64,000 nt of DNA from Streptomyces sp. HNM0575 (GCF_012726265.1 NZ_JAASAG010000011.1:124001-188000); one strand, 5' to 3'; counted from the stretch's first letter, positions 49,476 to 57,720 are shown. Program-made: numbers and translations. Notes: generated by a model from the sequence alone, not told the origin.

Positions 49476-49659
49476 GACGGCAGCTTCCGCCGCGTTCGTC
49501 GCCGAGCGCGGCGGAATCAGTGGTTATTCACCAGTTCGGTTGGGGGCAAGATGTTCCCCTTGTGCCTGACGCTGCTCTGTGCCGTGGGCGGAATGTTGGG
49601 TTCCAGCGACGGAGTGTTCGGTTCCTGTACGGATCGGAAAAGGGGTCGGCGGCCGGTCG

Positions 49660-49665
49660 TACGCT
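49660..49665 (+). promoter_or_regulatory. -10 box (TACGCT) of a leaderless histidine-kinase transcript
   Basis: TACGCT is followed by 7 nt and then the ATG at 49673, the leaderless spacing. No Shine-Dalgarno is present. Confidence 0.5.
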
Positions 49666-49672
49666 GGTCGGT

Positions 49673-51202
49673 ATGACCGAGACGGGGGAGAGGCCGGACG
49701 TCGGCGGACCGTGGTGGTGGGAGCGCCGGCGGAGCGTCGTGCTGGACGTCACTCTGACCTTGGTGTCCGCGGTGGAGTGCGCCGTGCAGGGCGTGGACTT
49801 CGCGGACGAGGCGGGGCTGCCGGCGGCGGCCGGTGTGGTTCTCGGGCTGGTGGCGGGGTCGACGCTGGTGCTGCGGCGGCGCTGGCCGATCGCGGTCGTG
49901 CTGGTGGCGGTCGCGCTGGCGCCGGCGGAGATGGGGTTCGTGCTCGGCTTCGTCGGGCTCTACAGTCTCGCGGTCGCCCCGAACGTGCCGCGCCGTATCA
50001 CGGTGCTGCTGACGGGCATGCAGGCCGCGGCCGCCGTGATCACCACGGTCGTGCGGCTGCATCAGAGCATCGGCCAGGATCCCGGCTTCAATCCTCCTTG
50101 GTGGTTCATTCCGCTGATGTCCGTGGTGGTGGCGACGGGCGTCACGGCGCCGCCGGTGCTGATGGGGCTGTACGTCGGTGCGCGGCGGCGGCTGGTGGTG
50201 TCGCTGCGGGAGCGGGCGGACGGTCTGGAGCGGGAGTTGGCGCTGCTGGCGGACCGTGCGGAGGAGCGTGCGGAGTGGGCGCGCAGCGAGGAGCGGACGC
50301 GGATCGCGCGGGAGATGCACGACGTGGTGGCGCACCGGGTGAGTCTGATGGTGGTGCATGCGGCGGCGTTGCAGGCGGTGGCGTTGAAGGACCCGGAGAA
50401 GGCGTCGAAGAACGCGGCGCTGGTGGGTGACATGGGGCGGCAGGCGCTGACGGAGCTGCGGACGATGCTGGGGGTGTTGCGTTCGCCGGAGGGCGGCGGT
50501 GAGCGGGCGGCGGGTTCGGGCGGTGCGTCGGTGCGGTTGGCGGAGTTCGCGGTGGCGGCGGCGGGTTCGGCGAAGGACGGCGGTGGCGGGCGGCGGGGTG
50601 CGGGTGCGTCGTCGGGCGAGCCGGGTGAGGGCGCGGCCGGTTCGGCTGCGGGTTCGGCCGGGGGCGCGGGCGGCCGTGCCGGTGCCGGTGCCGGTACGCA
50701 CGTCGCCGCGGGTGCGGGTCCGGGGGCGGCGCTCCCGGAGGATGTGGCCGGTGACGCCGCGGAGGAGCAGGGTGCGGGCGACGGGCCGCGGCTGGCGGAA
50801 CTGGGCGCGCTGGTGGGGCAGTCGCGGGAGGCGGGGATGTCGGTCGACTTCTCGGTGGACGGTTCGTCGGGGGGTTACGGGGCGGGGGTGGAGCAGACCG
50901 CGTTCCGTGTGGTGCAGGAGGCGCTGACGAACGTGCACAAGCATGCGCCGGGTGCCCGTACGAGGGTGCGGCTGGCGCATCGTGAGGGGGAGGTCGCGGT
51001 GCAGGTTGAGAACGAGCGGCCGGTGGACGGCGAGGGTGCGGCCGGTGCGGGGCTGCCGAGCGGCGGCAACGGGCTGGTGGGGATGAAGGAGCGGGTGACG
51101 GCGCTCGGCGGCGGGTTCGTGTCGGGGCCGACGGATGTGGGCGGTTTCCGGGTGTCGGCGGTGATTCCGGCCGGGCGGTCGGGGGCCGCGGGGCCGGGTT
51201 AG
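49673..51202 (+). CDS. NarL-class sensor histidine kinase, no partner gene visible
   Basis: A 509-residue kinase. Four to five N-terminal membrane segments (for example GVVLGLVAGSTLVL, IAVVLVAVALAPAEMGFVLG) precede a coiled linker. The HisKA_3 dimerisation helix has phospho-acceptor H216 (IAREMHDVVAHRVSL). The C-terminal ATPase has the N-box FRVVQEALTNVHKHA and G-box GNGLVGMKERV. Between them, residues about 275-390 form a Gly/Ala-rich insert. No response regulator is adjacent; the next gene is convergent, so the partner must be elsewhere. Confidence 0.9.
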   Translation: MTETGERPDVGGPWWWERRRSVVLDVTLTLVSAVECAVQGVDFADEAGLPAAAGVVLGLVAGSTLVLRRRWPIAVVLVAVALAPAEMGFVLGFVGLYSLAVAPNVPRRITVLLTGMQAAAAVITTVVRLHQSIGQDPGFNPPWWFIPLMSVVVATGVTAPPVLMGLYVGARRRLVVSLRERADGLERELALLADRAEERAEWARSEERTRIAREMHDVVAHRVSLMVVHAAALQAVALKDPEKASKNAALVGDMGRQALTELRTMLGVLRSPEGGGERAAGSGGASVRLAEFAVAAAGSAKDGGGGRRGAGASSGEPGEGAAGSAAGSAGGAGGRAGAGAGTHVAAGAGPGAALPEDVAGDAAEEQGAGDGPRLAELGALVGQSREAGMSVDFSVDGSSGGYGAGVEQTAFRVVQEALTNVHKHAPGARTRVRLAHREGEVAVQVENERPVDGEGAAGAGLPSGGNGLVGMKERVTALGGGFVSGPTDVGGFRVSAVIPAGRSGAAGPG

Positions 51203-51286
51203 GCGGCGAACTCGGCGCGGGGGCGCGGGGGTTGTGGACGGCCGGGGTGAGGGACCCCTGGGTCGGGGCGATGCGCCCTGGGCTCT

Positions 51287-51310
51287 GGTCCCTGGTTAGG
51301 TCCCTGGTTA
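51287..51310. repeat. Perfect 12-bp tandem duplication after the kinase gene
   Basis: GGTCCCTGGTTA occurs at 51287-51298 and 51299-51310. Confidence 0.85.
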
Positions 51311-51326
51311 CGGGGCATCGGGCCCG

Positions 51327-51348
51327 CCGGCCGTACGGGTACGGCCGG
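51327..51348. terminator. Perfect 10-bp stem-loop between convergent genes
   Basis: CCGGCCGTAC (51327-51336), GG, GTACGGCCGG (51339-51348), 11 bp before the stop of the convergent SUKH-3 gene. It is probably a bidirectional terminator. Confidence 0.75.
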
Positions 51349-51358
51349 GCCGGCTTCG

Positions 51359-51898
51359 TCAGAAGGCGCCGTGGGCGGCCGCAGCGTCCTGTGGCCTGGT
51401 GAGCCGTTCCGGGCGGTTGCCGGTGAGCAGCGCGGCGAGTGCGGCGTCGAAGTCGCGTCCGAGGTACCAGTCGCCGGTGTGGTCGAGGCTGTAGACGCGC
51501 GCTTCGGTGTCGATGGCGAGGAGGGCGGCGTCGGTTCCGTCGGTGCCGAGCGGGCAGATCTCGGTGCGCAGGGCGCGGCCCAGTTCGGCGAGGGTGCGCG
51601 GTGCGTGCAGGGCGTGCAGGGGGTCGATGCGTACGGCTGCGGCGGCGATGTTGCGGCCGGGGCCGGTGGGGACGATGGGCAGGTTGCCGAATTCGGCCCA
51701 GACCTCGACGGCGGCGGGGAGGACGGCGTGCCTGTGCCCGCCGGGGGAGACGTGCCCGCGGAGGGTGTCGGCCCATTCCTCGGCCTGGCGCATGTCCCAT
51801 CGTCCGGGCTGCCAGCCCGCGTTGCGCAGTGCGTCGTCGACGGCGACGGGGAAGCGGGTGGTGGATGTGCGGTGGTTCGGCGGCGGGGGCGGGGTCAC
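51359..51898 (-). CDS. SUKH-3 family immunity-type protein
   Basis: A 179-residue protein. It starts at a GTG that overlaps the stop of the deaminase-like gene (GTGA). Segments FPVAVDDALRNAGWQPGRWD, AVEVWAEFGNLPIV, PLGTDGTDAALLAIDTEARV and DHTGDWYLGRDFDAALAALL match SUKH-3, where SUKH domains neutralise polymorphic toxins. The coupling to a deaminase-like gene suggests a toxin-immunity or enzyme-regulator pair. There is no signal peptide. Confidence 0.85.
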   Translation of the reverse strand: MTPPPPPNHRTSTTRFPVAVDDALRNAGWQPGRWDMRQAEEWADTLRGHVSPGGHRHAVLPAAVEVWAEFGNLPIVPTGPGRNIAAAAVRIDPLHALHAPRTLAELGRALRTEICPLGTDGTDAALLAIDTEARVYSLDHTGDWYLGRDFDAALAALLTGNRPERLTRPQDAAAAHGAF

Positions 51899-52653
51899 CG
51901 GGCCGTCTTTTCGCGGGCGGCTGCGGAGGGTGCTGCGGTGGCGCCGGCTGCTGCGGTGCCTTCGGTTCCGGTGCCGCCGGGGTCGACGGCTCGTACTCCG
52001 AAGTGGGCGAGGAGCGCGGCGCATGCCTGGCAGGGCGGGGCGTAGCGGCCGTGCAGCGGGTCGCCGTGCTCGCGGATGTGGCGTGCGGTGAGTCTGGCGT
52101 TCTTGAGGGTGCGCTTGGCCTCGGTGTGGGTGAGCGGCCGGGGTTTGCCGCTGCCCGTGCGGCGGTTGGTGCGTTTGGCGTTGCGGGCGGTCTCGGTGTC
52201 GGTGAGGTGGCGCGAGATCAGGACGGTTTCGGGGCAGCGGCCGGTGTGGCGTGCGCGGTGCCCGGTGGTGAGGGTGTCGAGGAAGTCCTGTACGAGGGGG
52301 TGGGGTGCGGGGGGCTGGTCGCCCTTGTTGCCGGTGGAGGTGAGGGTGTTGCCGCGTACGGAGAGGGCGGCGGCGACGGCGGGGAGGATGCCGTCGCGTC
52401 GTTCGTGGAGCGGGGGCGGTGCGTCCTCGGGTGCCGTGGTCCAGCCGACGCGGGGGTCGGCGGCGGTACGGGGGCCGGGAGGGGCCGTGGCACCGGGTGC
52501 GGCCGCGGACCTTGCGGGAGCCGGGGCCGGGGCCGGTGCGGACGCCGGTGCCGTTGCGGCCTCGGCGGTCTCGGCGGGCCGGGCGGCCGGCGCGGGCCGA
52601 GCCGTTCCGGCGCCCGCGGCGGATGCCGGGGAATTGAGCGACGCGGTGTTCAT
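51895..52653 (-). CDS. YwqJ-like putative deaminase
   Basis: A 252-residue protein. The first 75 residues are Ala/Pro-rich with no signal sequence. The rest carries the zinc-site pattern of the deaminase superfamily: C140-P-E142 (RCPETVLISRHL) and C208-Q-A-C211 (PPCQACAALLAHFGV). Both are typical of YwqJ-type deaminases predicted to act as nucleic-acid or nucleotide deaminase toxins. It is coupled by GTGA to the SUKH-3 gene. The catalytic fold is a family-based inference; the substrate is unknown. Confidence 0.82.
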   Translation of the reverse strand: MNTASLNSPASAAGAGTARPAPAARPAETAEAATAPASAPAPAPAPARSAAAPGATAPPGPRTAADPRVGWTTAPEDAPPPLHERRDGILPAVAAALSVRGNTLTSTGNKGDQPPAPHPLVQDFLDTLTTGHRARHTGRCPETVLISRHLTDTETARNAKRTNRRTGSGKPRPLTHTEAKRTLKNARLTARHIREHGDPLHGRYAPPCQACAALLAHFGVRAVDPGGTGTEGTAAAGATAAPSAAAREKTAR

Positions 52654-52872
52654 GTGGTGGTTCCTCCCCGCACGGCCCCTTCTGCCGTTTGTGTTCTGGT
52701 GTGTGCTGTGTGCCGGGCCAAGTATGCAGCGTGGGGGGCGAGTCGATCATGCCAGTGTCGATGTCATCGGGTTGTGATGGTTTTCGTTGCGGGGATGAAA
52801 CGGCGGAGGTGGGCCGGGATAGTTGGGCTCGGCAGCCGGGATACATCGTCATTTCGAGGCAGGAGTTCCGTC

Positions 52873-53757
52873 ATGGGCCGCACCTCTCTTCGTTGTCGCA
52901 GTGGTTGTCGCAGTGATGGTGACCGACACGGTCGCACGTGTGGTCGCAGGGGTAGCCGTCTCGGTTCGCGTGTCCGGCGCGCTCTGGGGGTCGCGGTGGC
53001 GGTGCCGGTGCTGGCGGTGACGGCGGTTGCTTGCAGTGACGGTGGTGACGACGGTGGCGGCACGGGCGGGAAGAAGGACGAGGGACAAAGCGGCGAATCC
53101 GGTTCCGGTTCTGGGTCGGGGGGTGCGGGTTCCTCCGGCGGGAGAGGCGAGGCCCGCGGCGGTGACGTACCGCCCCTGGGCCAGAAGGAGTTGGACGGCG
53201 CGCTGCTGAAGTCCGGTGACGTGAAGGGCTATCGGGCGCAGCGCGACAAGGACGGCGCGCTGCCCGCGCAGAACACCATGAAGGCGGACGATCCCCGCTG
53301 CTCCCCGATCACCGACGTGGTGGACTCCAAGCCGGAGCACGCGCGCAAGGCGTACGCGAGCGGTGTGTTGATGAAAGGTTCCCTCAGCACGGGCGGCGCG
53401 GTGCAGCAGGTGCTGCTGTCCTCCTACGGGAAGGGCGGGGCCGAGCAGTGGCTGGCGCAGCTCAAGAAGGCCGTGCGCGGCTGCGATTCGTTCACGGGGC
53501 AGATCAACACGGGGGAGAGGACGCGGCTGCACGTCGAGCCCGGGGAGGGCGTCGGCGTGGGCGACGACTCGGTGCGCTTCACGATGGAGGACACCCGTGG
53601 CAAGGACTCGCCCACGGTCTTCACCATCGTTCGTACGGGCGGCAACACCGCCTCGTTCATGTCGGTCTCGCTGTCGGGCGAGCCGCAGGGCGTCGCCCTG
53701 TCACTGGTGAAGAAGCAGCACGAGAAGCTGACGGCCGCCGCGGAGGGCAAGTCCTGA
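52873..53757 (+). CDS. Predicted lipoprotein
   Basis: A 294-residue protein. An unusually long arginine-rich N-terminus (about 35 residues, twin RR pairs) precedes a hydrophobic stretch with a lipobox, VPVLAVTAVAC, and then a Gly/Ser linker. The mature domain includes LKSGDVKGYRAQRDKDGALP and AVRGCDSFTG, with C-terminal beta-rich sequence. AGGAG lies 7 nt before the ATG. Similar sensor-like lipoproteins are common in Streptomyces, but no function can be assigned. It is divergent from the deaminase gene. Confidence 0.82.
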   Translation: MGRTSLRCRSGCRSDGDRHGRTCGRRGSRLGSRVRRALGVAVAVPVLAVTAVACSDGGDDGGGTGGKKDEGQSGESGSGSGSGGAGSSGGRGEARGGDVPPLGQKELDGALLKSGDVKGYRAQRDKDGALPAQNTMKADDPRCSPITDVVDSKPEHARKAYASGVLMKGSLSTGGAVQQVLLSSYGKGGAEQWLAQLKKAVRGCDSFTGQINTGERTRLHVEPGEGVGVGDDSVRFTMEDTRGKDSPTVFTIVRTGGNTASFMSVSLSGEPQGVALSLVKKQHEKLTAAAEGKS

Positions 53758-53865
53758 CGAGGTGCGCCCGTCCCCTCGCCGGGCGGCCGCCAGGGGCCGA
53801 TCGCCGCTGATCGGGGACCGTCGCCGCCGGGGGTGCTGGCGGTGACCCGTCTTCGCCGTACCGCA

Positions 53866-53871
53866 TAGGCT
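53866..53871 (+). promoter_or_regulatory. -10 box (TAGGCT) upstream of the WHH/SUKH gene
   Basis: TAGGCT lies 40 bp before the ATG at 53912, and AGGGGG at 53898-53903 serves as ribosome binding site. Confidence 0.4.
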
Positions 53872-53911
53872 GTCCCAAGTCAGGCCAGATGCGCAGCAGG
53901 GGGCTTCCGCG

Positions 53912-54943
53912 ATGACGACAGGTCGGCTACAGCCGGGGGCAGACCCCGTCGCTGCTCCGGGGGGCTCCCCGCACGGGCCGCCGGCACAGGGGCATGCCGC
54001 GCCCGCACCGCCGAACCGGGCCTACGCGGGCCAGATCGTCAACTTCCCCGATCCTGTGCGGCTCGCCCGCCATCCCGCAGGGGTCCGCGTCGACGAGTAC
54101 GGCCTGCCGGACTTCTCCCCGTACGCACGTGCCGCCGCCGAGATCGCGGAGCCCCCGGAGGGCTTCGGCGGCGACGAACTGCGCCTCACCGACTACGTTT
54201 CGGCCAACGCCGCGCTGCACGCTGCCGGTCATGAGCTGTGGTCCGATCTGCCGCCGGTGGCGACGCCGCACGGCTGGACGTGGCACCACGTACCGTACGG
54301 CCGCCGCATGGAGCTGATCCCCGTCGAGGTGAAGGTGCTGCTGCGGCACCACGGCGGCCTGGCGACGGCGAACGTCGACCACGCCAAGGGCGGCACACGT
54401 CCGTTGCAGGACACCAGGCCCGTGCACTTCAAGGTGCCGCACTCGGTCGCGGTGACCGAGTCGCAGGTGCTGGAGGCCGAGGAGCGCCTCGGGTACCGAC
54501 TGCCGGGCGCCTACCGCGAGTTCCTGAAGGCCGCGGGGGGCTGCGCGCCGCGCGGGGTGGCGCTGGACGCCGAGTTGGGGCTCCTGGTGGACCAGCCGTT
54601 CTTCACCGTGCGGGAGGACGCGGCGGTCAACGATCTCGTCTACATCAACAAGTGCCTGCGCGACCACTTCACCAAGGACTTCCTGGGCGTCGGCTTCGTG
54701 CAGGGCGGTCTGATCGCGGTGAAGGTGAAGGGCGAGGGCATCGGTTCGGTGTGGTTCTGCGCCTTCGACGACGCGCGGGACCGGGACGGGCTGGACGTGG
54801 CGGCGCGTGTGGAGCGGCTGCTGCGGCCGTGCGGCGCCGACTTCGACGAGTTCCTGCTGCGGCTCGCGGGCAGCCCGCCCGAGCTGGAGACCGTGGCGAA
54901 CCTGATGGTGGACGGCGGCTTCGCGCGTGCGGTGCGGGTGTGA
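53912..54943 (+). CDS. WHH-nuclease-like domain fused to SMI1/KNR4 (SUKH) domain
   Basis: A 343-residue protein with no signal peptide. Residues about 110-150 contain W124-H125-H126 in GWTWHHVPYGRRMELIP, then LLRHHGGLA, the pattern of WHH nucleases of the HNH/Endo VII group. Residues about 180-330 are a SUKH domain (EAEERLGYRLPGAYREFLKA, VGFVQGGLIAVKVKGEGIG). In polymorphic toxin systems WHH is a toxin tip and SUKH its immunity protein; here both are in one chain. Whether the nuclease is active is unknown, because the second histidine region differs from classical members. It is followed after 36 bp by the next fusion gene. Confidence 0.8.
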   Translation: MTTGRLQPGADPVAAPGGSPHGPPAQGHAAPAPPNRAYAGQIVNFPDPVRLARHPAGVRVDEYGLPDFSPYARAAAEIAEPPEGFGGDELRLTDYVSANAALHAAGHELWSDLPPVATPHGWTWHHVPYGRRMELIPVEVKVLLRHHGGLATANVDHAKGGTRPLQDTRPVHFKVPHSVAVTESQVLEAEERLGYRLPGAYREFLKAAGGCAPRGVALDAELGLLVDQPFFTVREDAAVNDLVYINKCLRDHFTKDFLGVGFVQGGLIAVKVKGEGIGSVWFCAFDDARDRDGLDVAARVERLLRPCGADFDEFLLRLAGSPPELETVANLMVDGGFARAVRV

Positions 54944-54979
54944 CGGCGGCGTCGAGGGTTGTTGGGGAGTGAGCGCGCG

Positions 54980-57625
54980 ATGGTGACCTTCGCTCAGGCT
55001 CAGGAGCGCGCGGAGCGCTGGGTCAACGGCGACGTGCCGGGAGACCGGCACCGCGAGGTGCAAGTACGGGAGTTCGACCTGGGGTTCGTGGCGTGGGCGG
55101 AGCCTTCCGCCGGGGCCGCTGCCGCCGGGGCTGCTTCCGCCGGGCCGAAGTCCGGGAACGGGACCGGATCCGTGGGCGGGAGCGGGAGCGGGGGCGCCGG
55201 GGAGTCGCGCGCACGGCTGGTGATAGCGCGGGACAGCGGCGACACGACGCTGTGGCCCGGGCTCCCGGTGGGCGAGGTCATCCGCCGTTACGAGGAGGAG
55301 TACGGGACGCCGAGCGCGCCGGCGGCGCCGCCTGGCCCGACCGCGCCCCAGCGCCTGGACCTTGAGGCCACGTCGTTCCTGCTGACGCCGCCGGACTGGC
55401 TCCAGCAGGCCGCGGACCAGATGGGCATCCCCGACCGCAGAGGAACCGGCGCGGGTACGGGCGCGGGCAGCTCCCCGGGCGCGGGTGCCGGCGCGGCTGC
55501 TGCCGCGGCCGCCGGGGTCAGCCCGTGGGACGCGGCGGACACCAGCAGTTCGGGCGGAGGCGAGGCACAGGCGCCGCCCGCGACGGTCTTCGCCCCGCCG
55601 CTCTCCGGTGGCGAGGACGATCCGGCGTCGGCCGACGCCAAGACGGAGCTGATGCCGGAGGGGCCCGCTCTTCCGCGTACGGCCGTCTCGCCCGCGGTCG
55701 ACGGACGGCAGCCGGGCCAGGGACCCGGACAGGGGCAGGTACCTGGACAGGGACCTGTACAGGGGCAAGGTCAGGGGCAGGGTCACGGGCCGGGGTCCGC
55801 ACAGGGTCCGGCCGTGCCGCCACCGCCGCCCATGCCGCCCAACGCACCGCCGCCGCCCCCCGGTTCGGGCCCCGGCGGCGGCCCGGGCGGTGGCGATGTG
55901 CACCATGCGGCGACGATGCTGGCGGGCCCCTCGGCGGGCGGCCCCGGCGGTCTCGGTGCGCCTCCTCCGCCGCCCGGTCCTCCCGGCGCGGTGGGCTCGG
56001 GAAGCGCCGACGCCGATACGGGCAGAGCGGCCGCCGGAGGCCCCGGGGCACCGCCTCAGTCGCGGGGCGGCGGTCCGTCCGTGCCACCGCCCCCCGGAGC
56101 CCCGGGCACGCCCGGCGCGCGGCCGGGCGGCGCGGGTGCGGGGGCGGCCGGTGCTGCGGGCGGCGGCTACGTCCCTACGCAGATGGTCTCCGCCGACGAG
56201 GTGTCGCGGATGGGAGGCGGCGGCAACGCCCCCGACGGCCCGGGCGACGGCCCCGGTACCGGTGGCGAGCAGCGCCCCGGCGGCGGCCCGACCGGTGGCG
56301 ACGACGTGCACCACGCCGCGACGATGCTCGCGAGCCCCTCGACGGGCGGCCCGAGCACTCCCGCACCCCCCGGTCCGCCCGGTCCGCCGCCGCCCGCGCC
56401 CGGCGCACCGGCAGGGGCGCCGCCCCCCGCACCGCCGCAGGGCTACGGCTTCCCGCAGCAGGGCCAGCCGCCCGGGCCGCCGCCCGGTGCCGCACCCCCG
56501 CCCGGTGCCGCACCCCCGCCCGGCGCCGCGCCCCCGCCGATCCCGGGAGCACCGGCCGCGCCGGCGCCGCCCAACGCCGGTGCGCCGCCCGCGTACGGCT
56601 ATCCCCAGCAACAACAGCAACAGCCGCAGCCCTCCGGTGTGCCCACCGTCGGCCCCGGCTACATGGCGGTGCTCCGCTACCGCGCGCCCGACGGCTCGGA
56701 GCAGCAGCTGATCCGGCGCTCCGCGCCCGGCACCCCACACCCCGAGTGGCAGATCCTGCACGAGCTGCGGAACATGAACGTGCCGCCGCAGCAAGTGGTC
56801 GAGCTGCACACCGAGTTGGAGTCCTGCGAGCTGCCCGGCGGCTACTGCGCCCGCATGATCCGCGAGACGTGGCCGCAGGTCCGCGTGACGCACACCGCTC
56901 CGTACGGACACGACCACGCCACTCGGCAGCAGGGCATGCGTCATCTCATCGAGCACCAGGGGGAGTTGCACCAGGTCGCGGACGGCCCCGCGCGCCCCGC
57001 CCCGTGCCGGGTGCCGCTGCCGCCGCAGCATCAGATCCCGCCCGTGCCGCCGCTGCCGCCGGACGCCGTGGGTCAGGAGCTGGCCCAGGCGTTCGGGCCG
57101 CAGGCCGTCTTCCGCTTCGACCAGCACGCCGTTTCACGGCAGGGAGTGCCCGACGTCGTCGGTCAGACGCTGGTGTGGGCCGGGCTGCCCGTCGACGTCG
57201 GCCCGTTCTTCTGGGGGCAGACCCAGCCGGGCCGCCCGGTGCCGACGCTGGCGGAACTGGCGCAGGAGCGGGGCGTGCAGCCCGCCGCGGACGCCGGCTC
57301 GTATCTGGTGATGGGCAACGACTTCGGCAAGCAGCTGTGCGTGCAGTACGGCACCGCGCACATCGTCGCCGTACCGCTGGAGGCGAGCCCCGAAGGGCAG
57401 CCCGCGCAGCCGCAGTTCGTCAGCACGGGGCTGCCGGAGTTCGTGCGCTCGCTCGCGCTGCTCGGCCGCATGTGGCCGCTGCGGTACGGGCTGACGCAGG
57501 AGCAGGCGGGCCGCTGGACGGTCGACTTCCAGGCGCAGCTCGCGGCGCTGGACCCGGCGGCGCTCTCCTCCCCGGAGAACTGGTGGGCGGTGCTGCTGGA
57601 GCAGATGTGGGACGGGCTCTTCTGA
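54980..57625 (+). CDS. Imm35-like/deaminase-like/SUKH-4 fusion protein
   Basis: An 881-residue protein. Residues 1-110 (FAQAQERAERWVNGDVPGDR, TLWPGLPVGEVIRRYEEEYG) resemble YrhB/Imm35. A Gly/Pro/Ala-rich segment of about 430 residues follows. A deaminase-like domain then carries H587-P-E589 (HPEWQILHEL) and C616-x6-C623 (CELPGGYC). The C-terminal 200 residues match SUKH-4 (LPVDVGPFFWGQ, YLVMGNDFGKQLCVQYGTAH, SLALLGRMWPLRYG). Thus toxin-type and immunity-type domains share one chain. GGGAG lies 10 nt before the ATG. There is no secretion signal. The gene ends in an 11-bp repeat that begins at its stop codon. Confidence 0.8.
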   Translation: MVTFAQAQERAERWVNGDVPGDRHREVQVREFDLGFVAWAEPSAGAAAAGAASAGPKSGNGTGSVGGSGSGGAGESRARLVIARDSGDTTLWPGLPVGEVIRRYEEEYGTPSAPAAPPGPTAPQRLDLEATSFLLTPPDWLQQAADQMGIPDRRGTGAGTGAGSSPGAGAGAAAAAAAGVSPWDAADTSSSGGGEAQAPPATVFAPPLSGGEDDPASADAKTELMPEGPALPRTAVSPAVDGRQPGQGPGQGQVPGQGPVQGQGQGQGHGPGSAQGPAVPPPPPMPPNAPPPPPGSGPGGGPGGGDVHHAATMLAGPSAGGPGGLGAPPPPPGPPGAVGSGSADADTGRAAAGGPGAPPQSRGGGPSVPPPPGAPGTPGARPGGAGAGAAGAAGGGYVPTQMVSADEVSRMGGGGNAPDGPGDGPGTGGEQRPGGGPTGGDDVHHAATMLASPSTGGPSTPAPPGPPGPPPPAPGAPAGAPPPAPPQGYGFPQQGQPPGPPPGAAPPPGAAPPPGAAPPPIPGAPAAPAPPNAGAPPAYGYPQQQQQQPQPSGVPTVGPGYMAVLRYRAPDGSEQQLIRRSAPGTPHPEWQILHELRNMNVPPQQVVELHTELESCELPGGYCARMIRETWPQVRVTHTAPYGHDHATRQQGMRHLIEHQGELHQVADGPARPAPCRVPLPPQHQIPPVPPLPPDAVGQELAQAFGPQAVFRFDQHAVSRQGVPDVVGQTLVWAGLPVDVGPFFWGQTQPGRPVPTLAELAQERGVQPAADAGSYLVMGNDFGKQLCVQYGTAHIVAVPLEASPEGQPAQPQFVSTGLPEFVRSLALLGRMWPLRYGLTQEQAGRWTVDFQAQLAALDPAALSSPENWWAVLLEQMWDGLF

Positions 57626-57665
57626 CGCCCGCCTGACGCCCGCCTGACGTTCGTCTGACGTTCCT
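57622..57665. repeat. 11-bp tandem repeat (4 copies) starting at the SUKH-4 fusion stop codon
   Basis: CTGACGCCCGC at 57622-57632 and 57633-57643, then CTGACGTTCGT (57644-57654) and CTGACGTTCCT (57655-57665). The TGA of the first copy (57623-57625) is the stop codon. Confidence 0.92.
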
Positions 57666-57720
57666 CCGGCGCTTCTGCGGAACGCGCCCCGCACAGCCCC
57701 CGGCTCCGGCCTCCGGCCGC

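Noticed and set aside
53927..57127. Long minus-strand open frame opposite the WHH/SUKH and SUKH-4 fusion genes
   Set aside because: Same GC-driven shadow effect; the translated sequence is repetitive and the plus strand carries recognisable domains.
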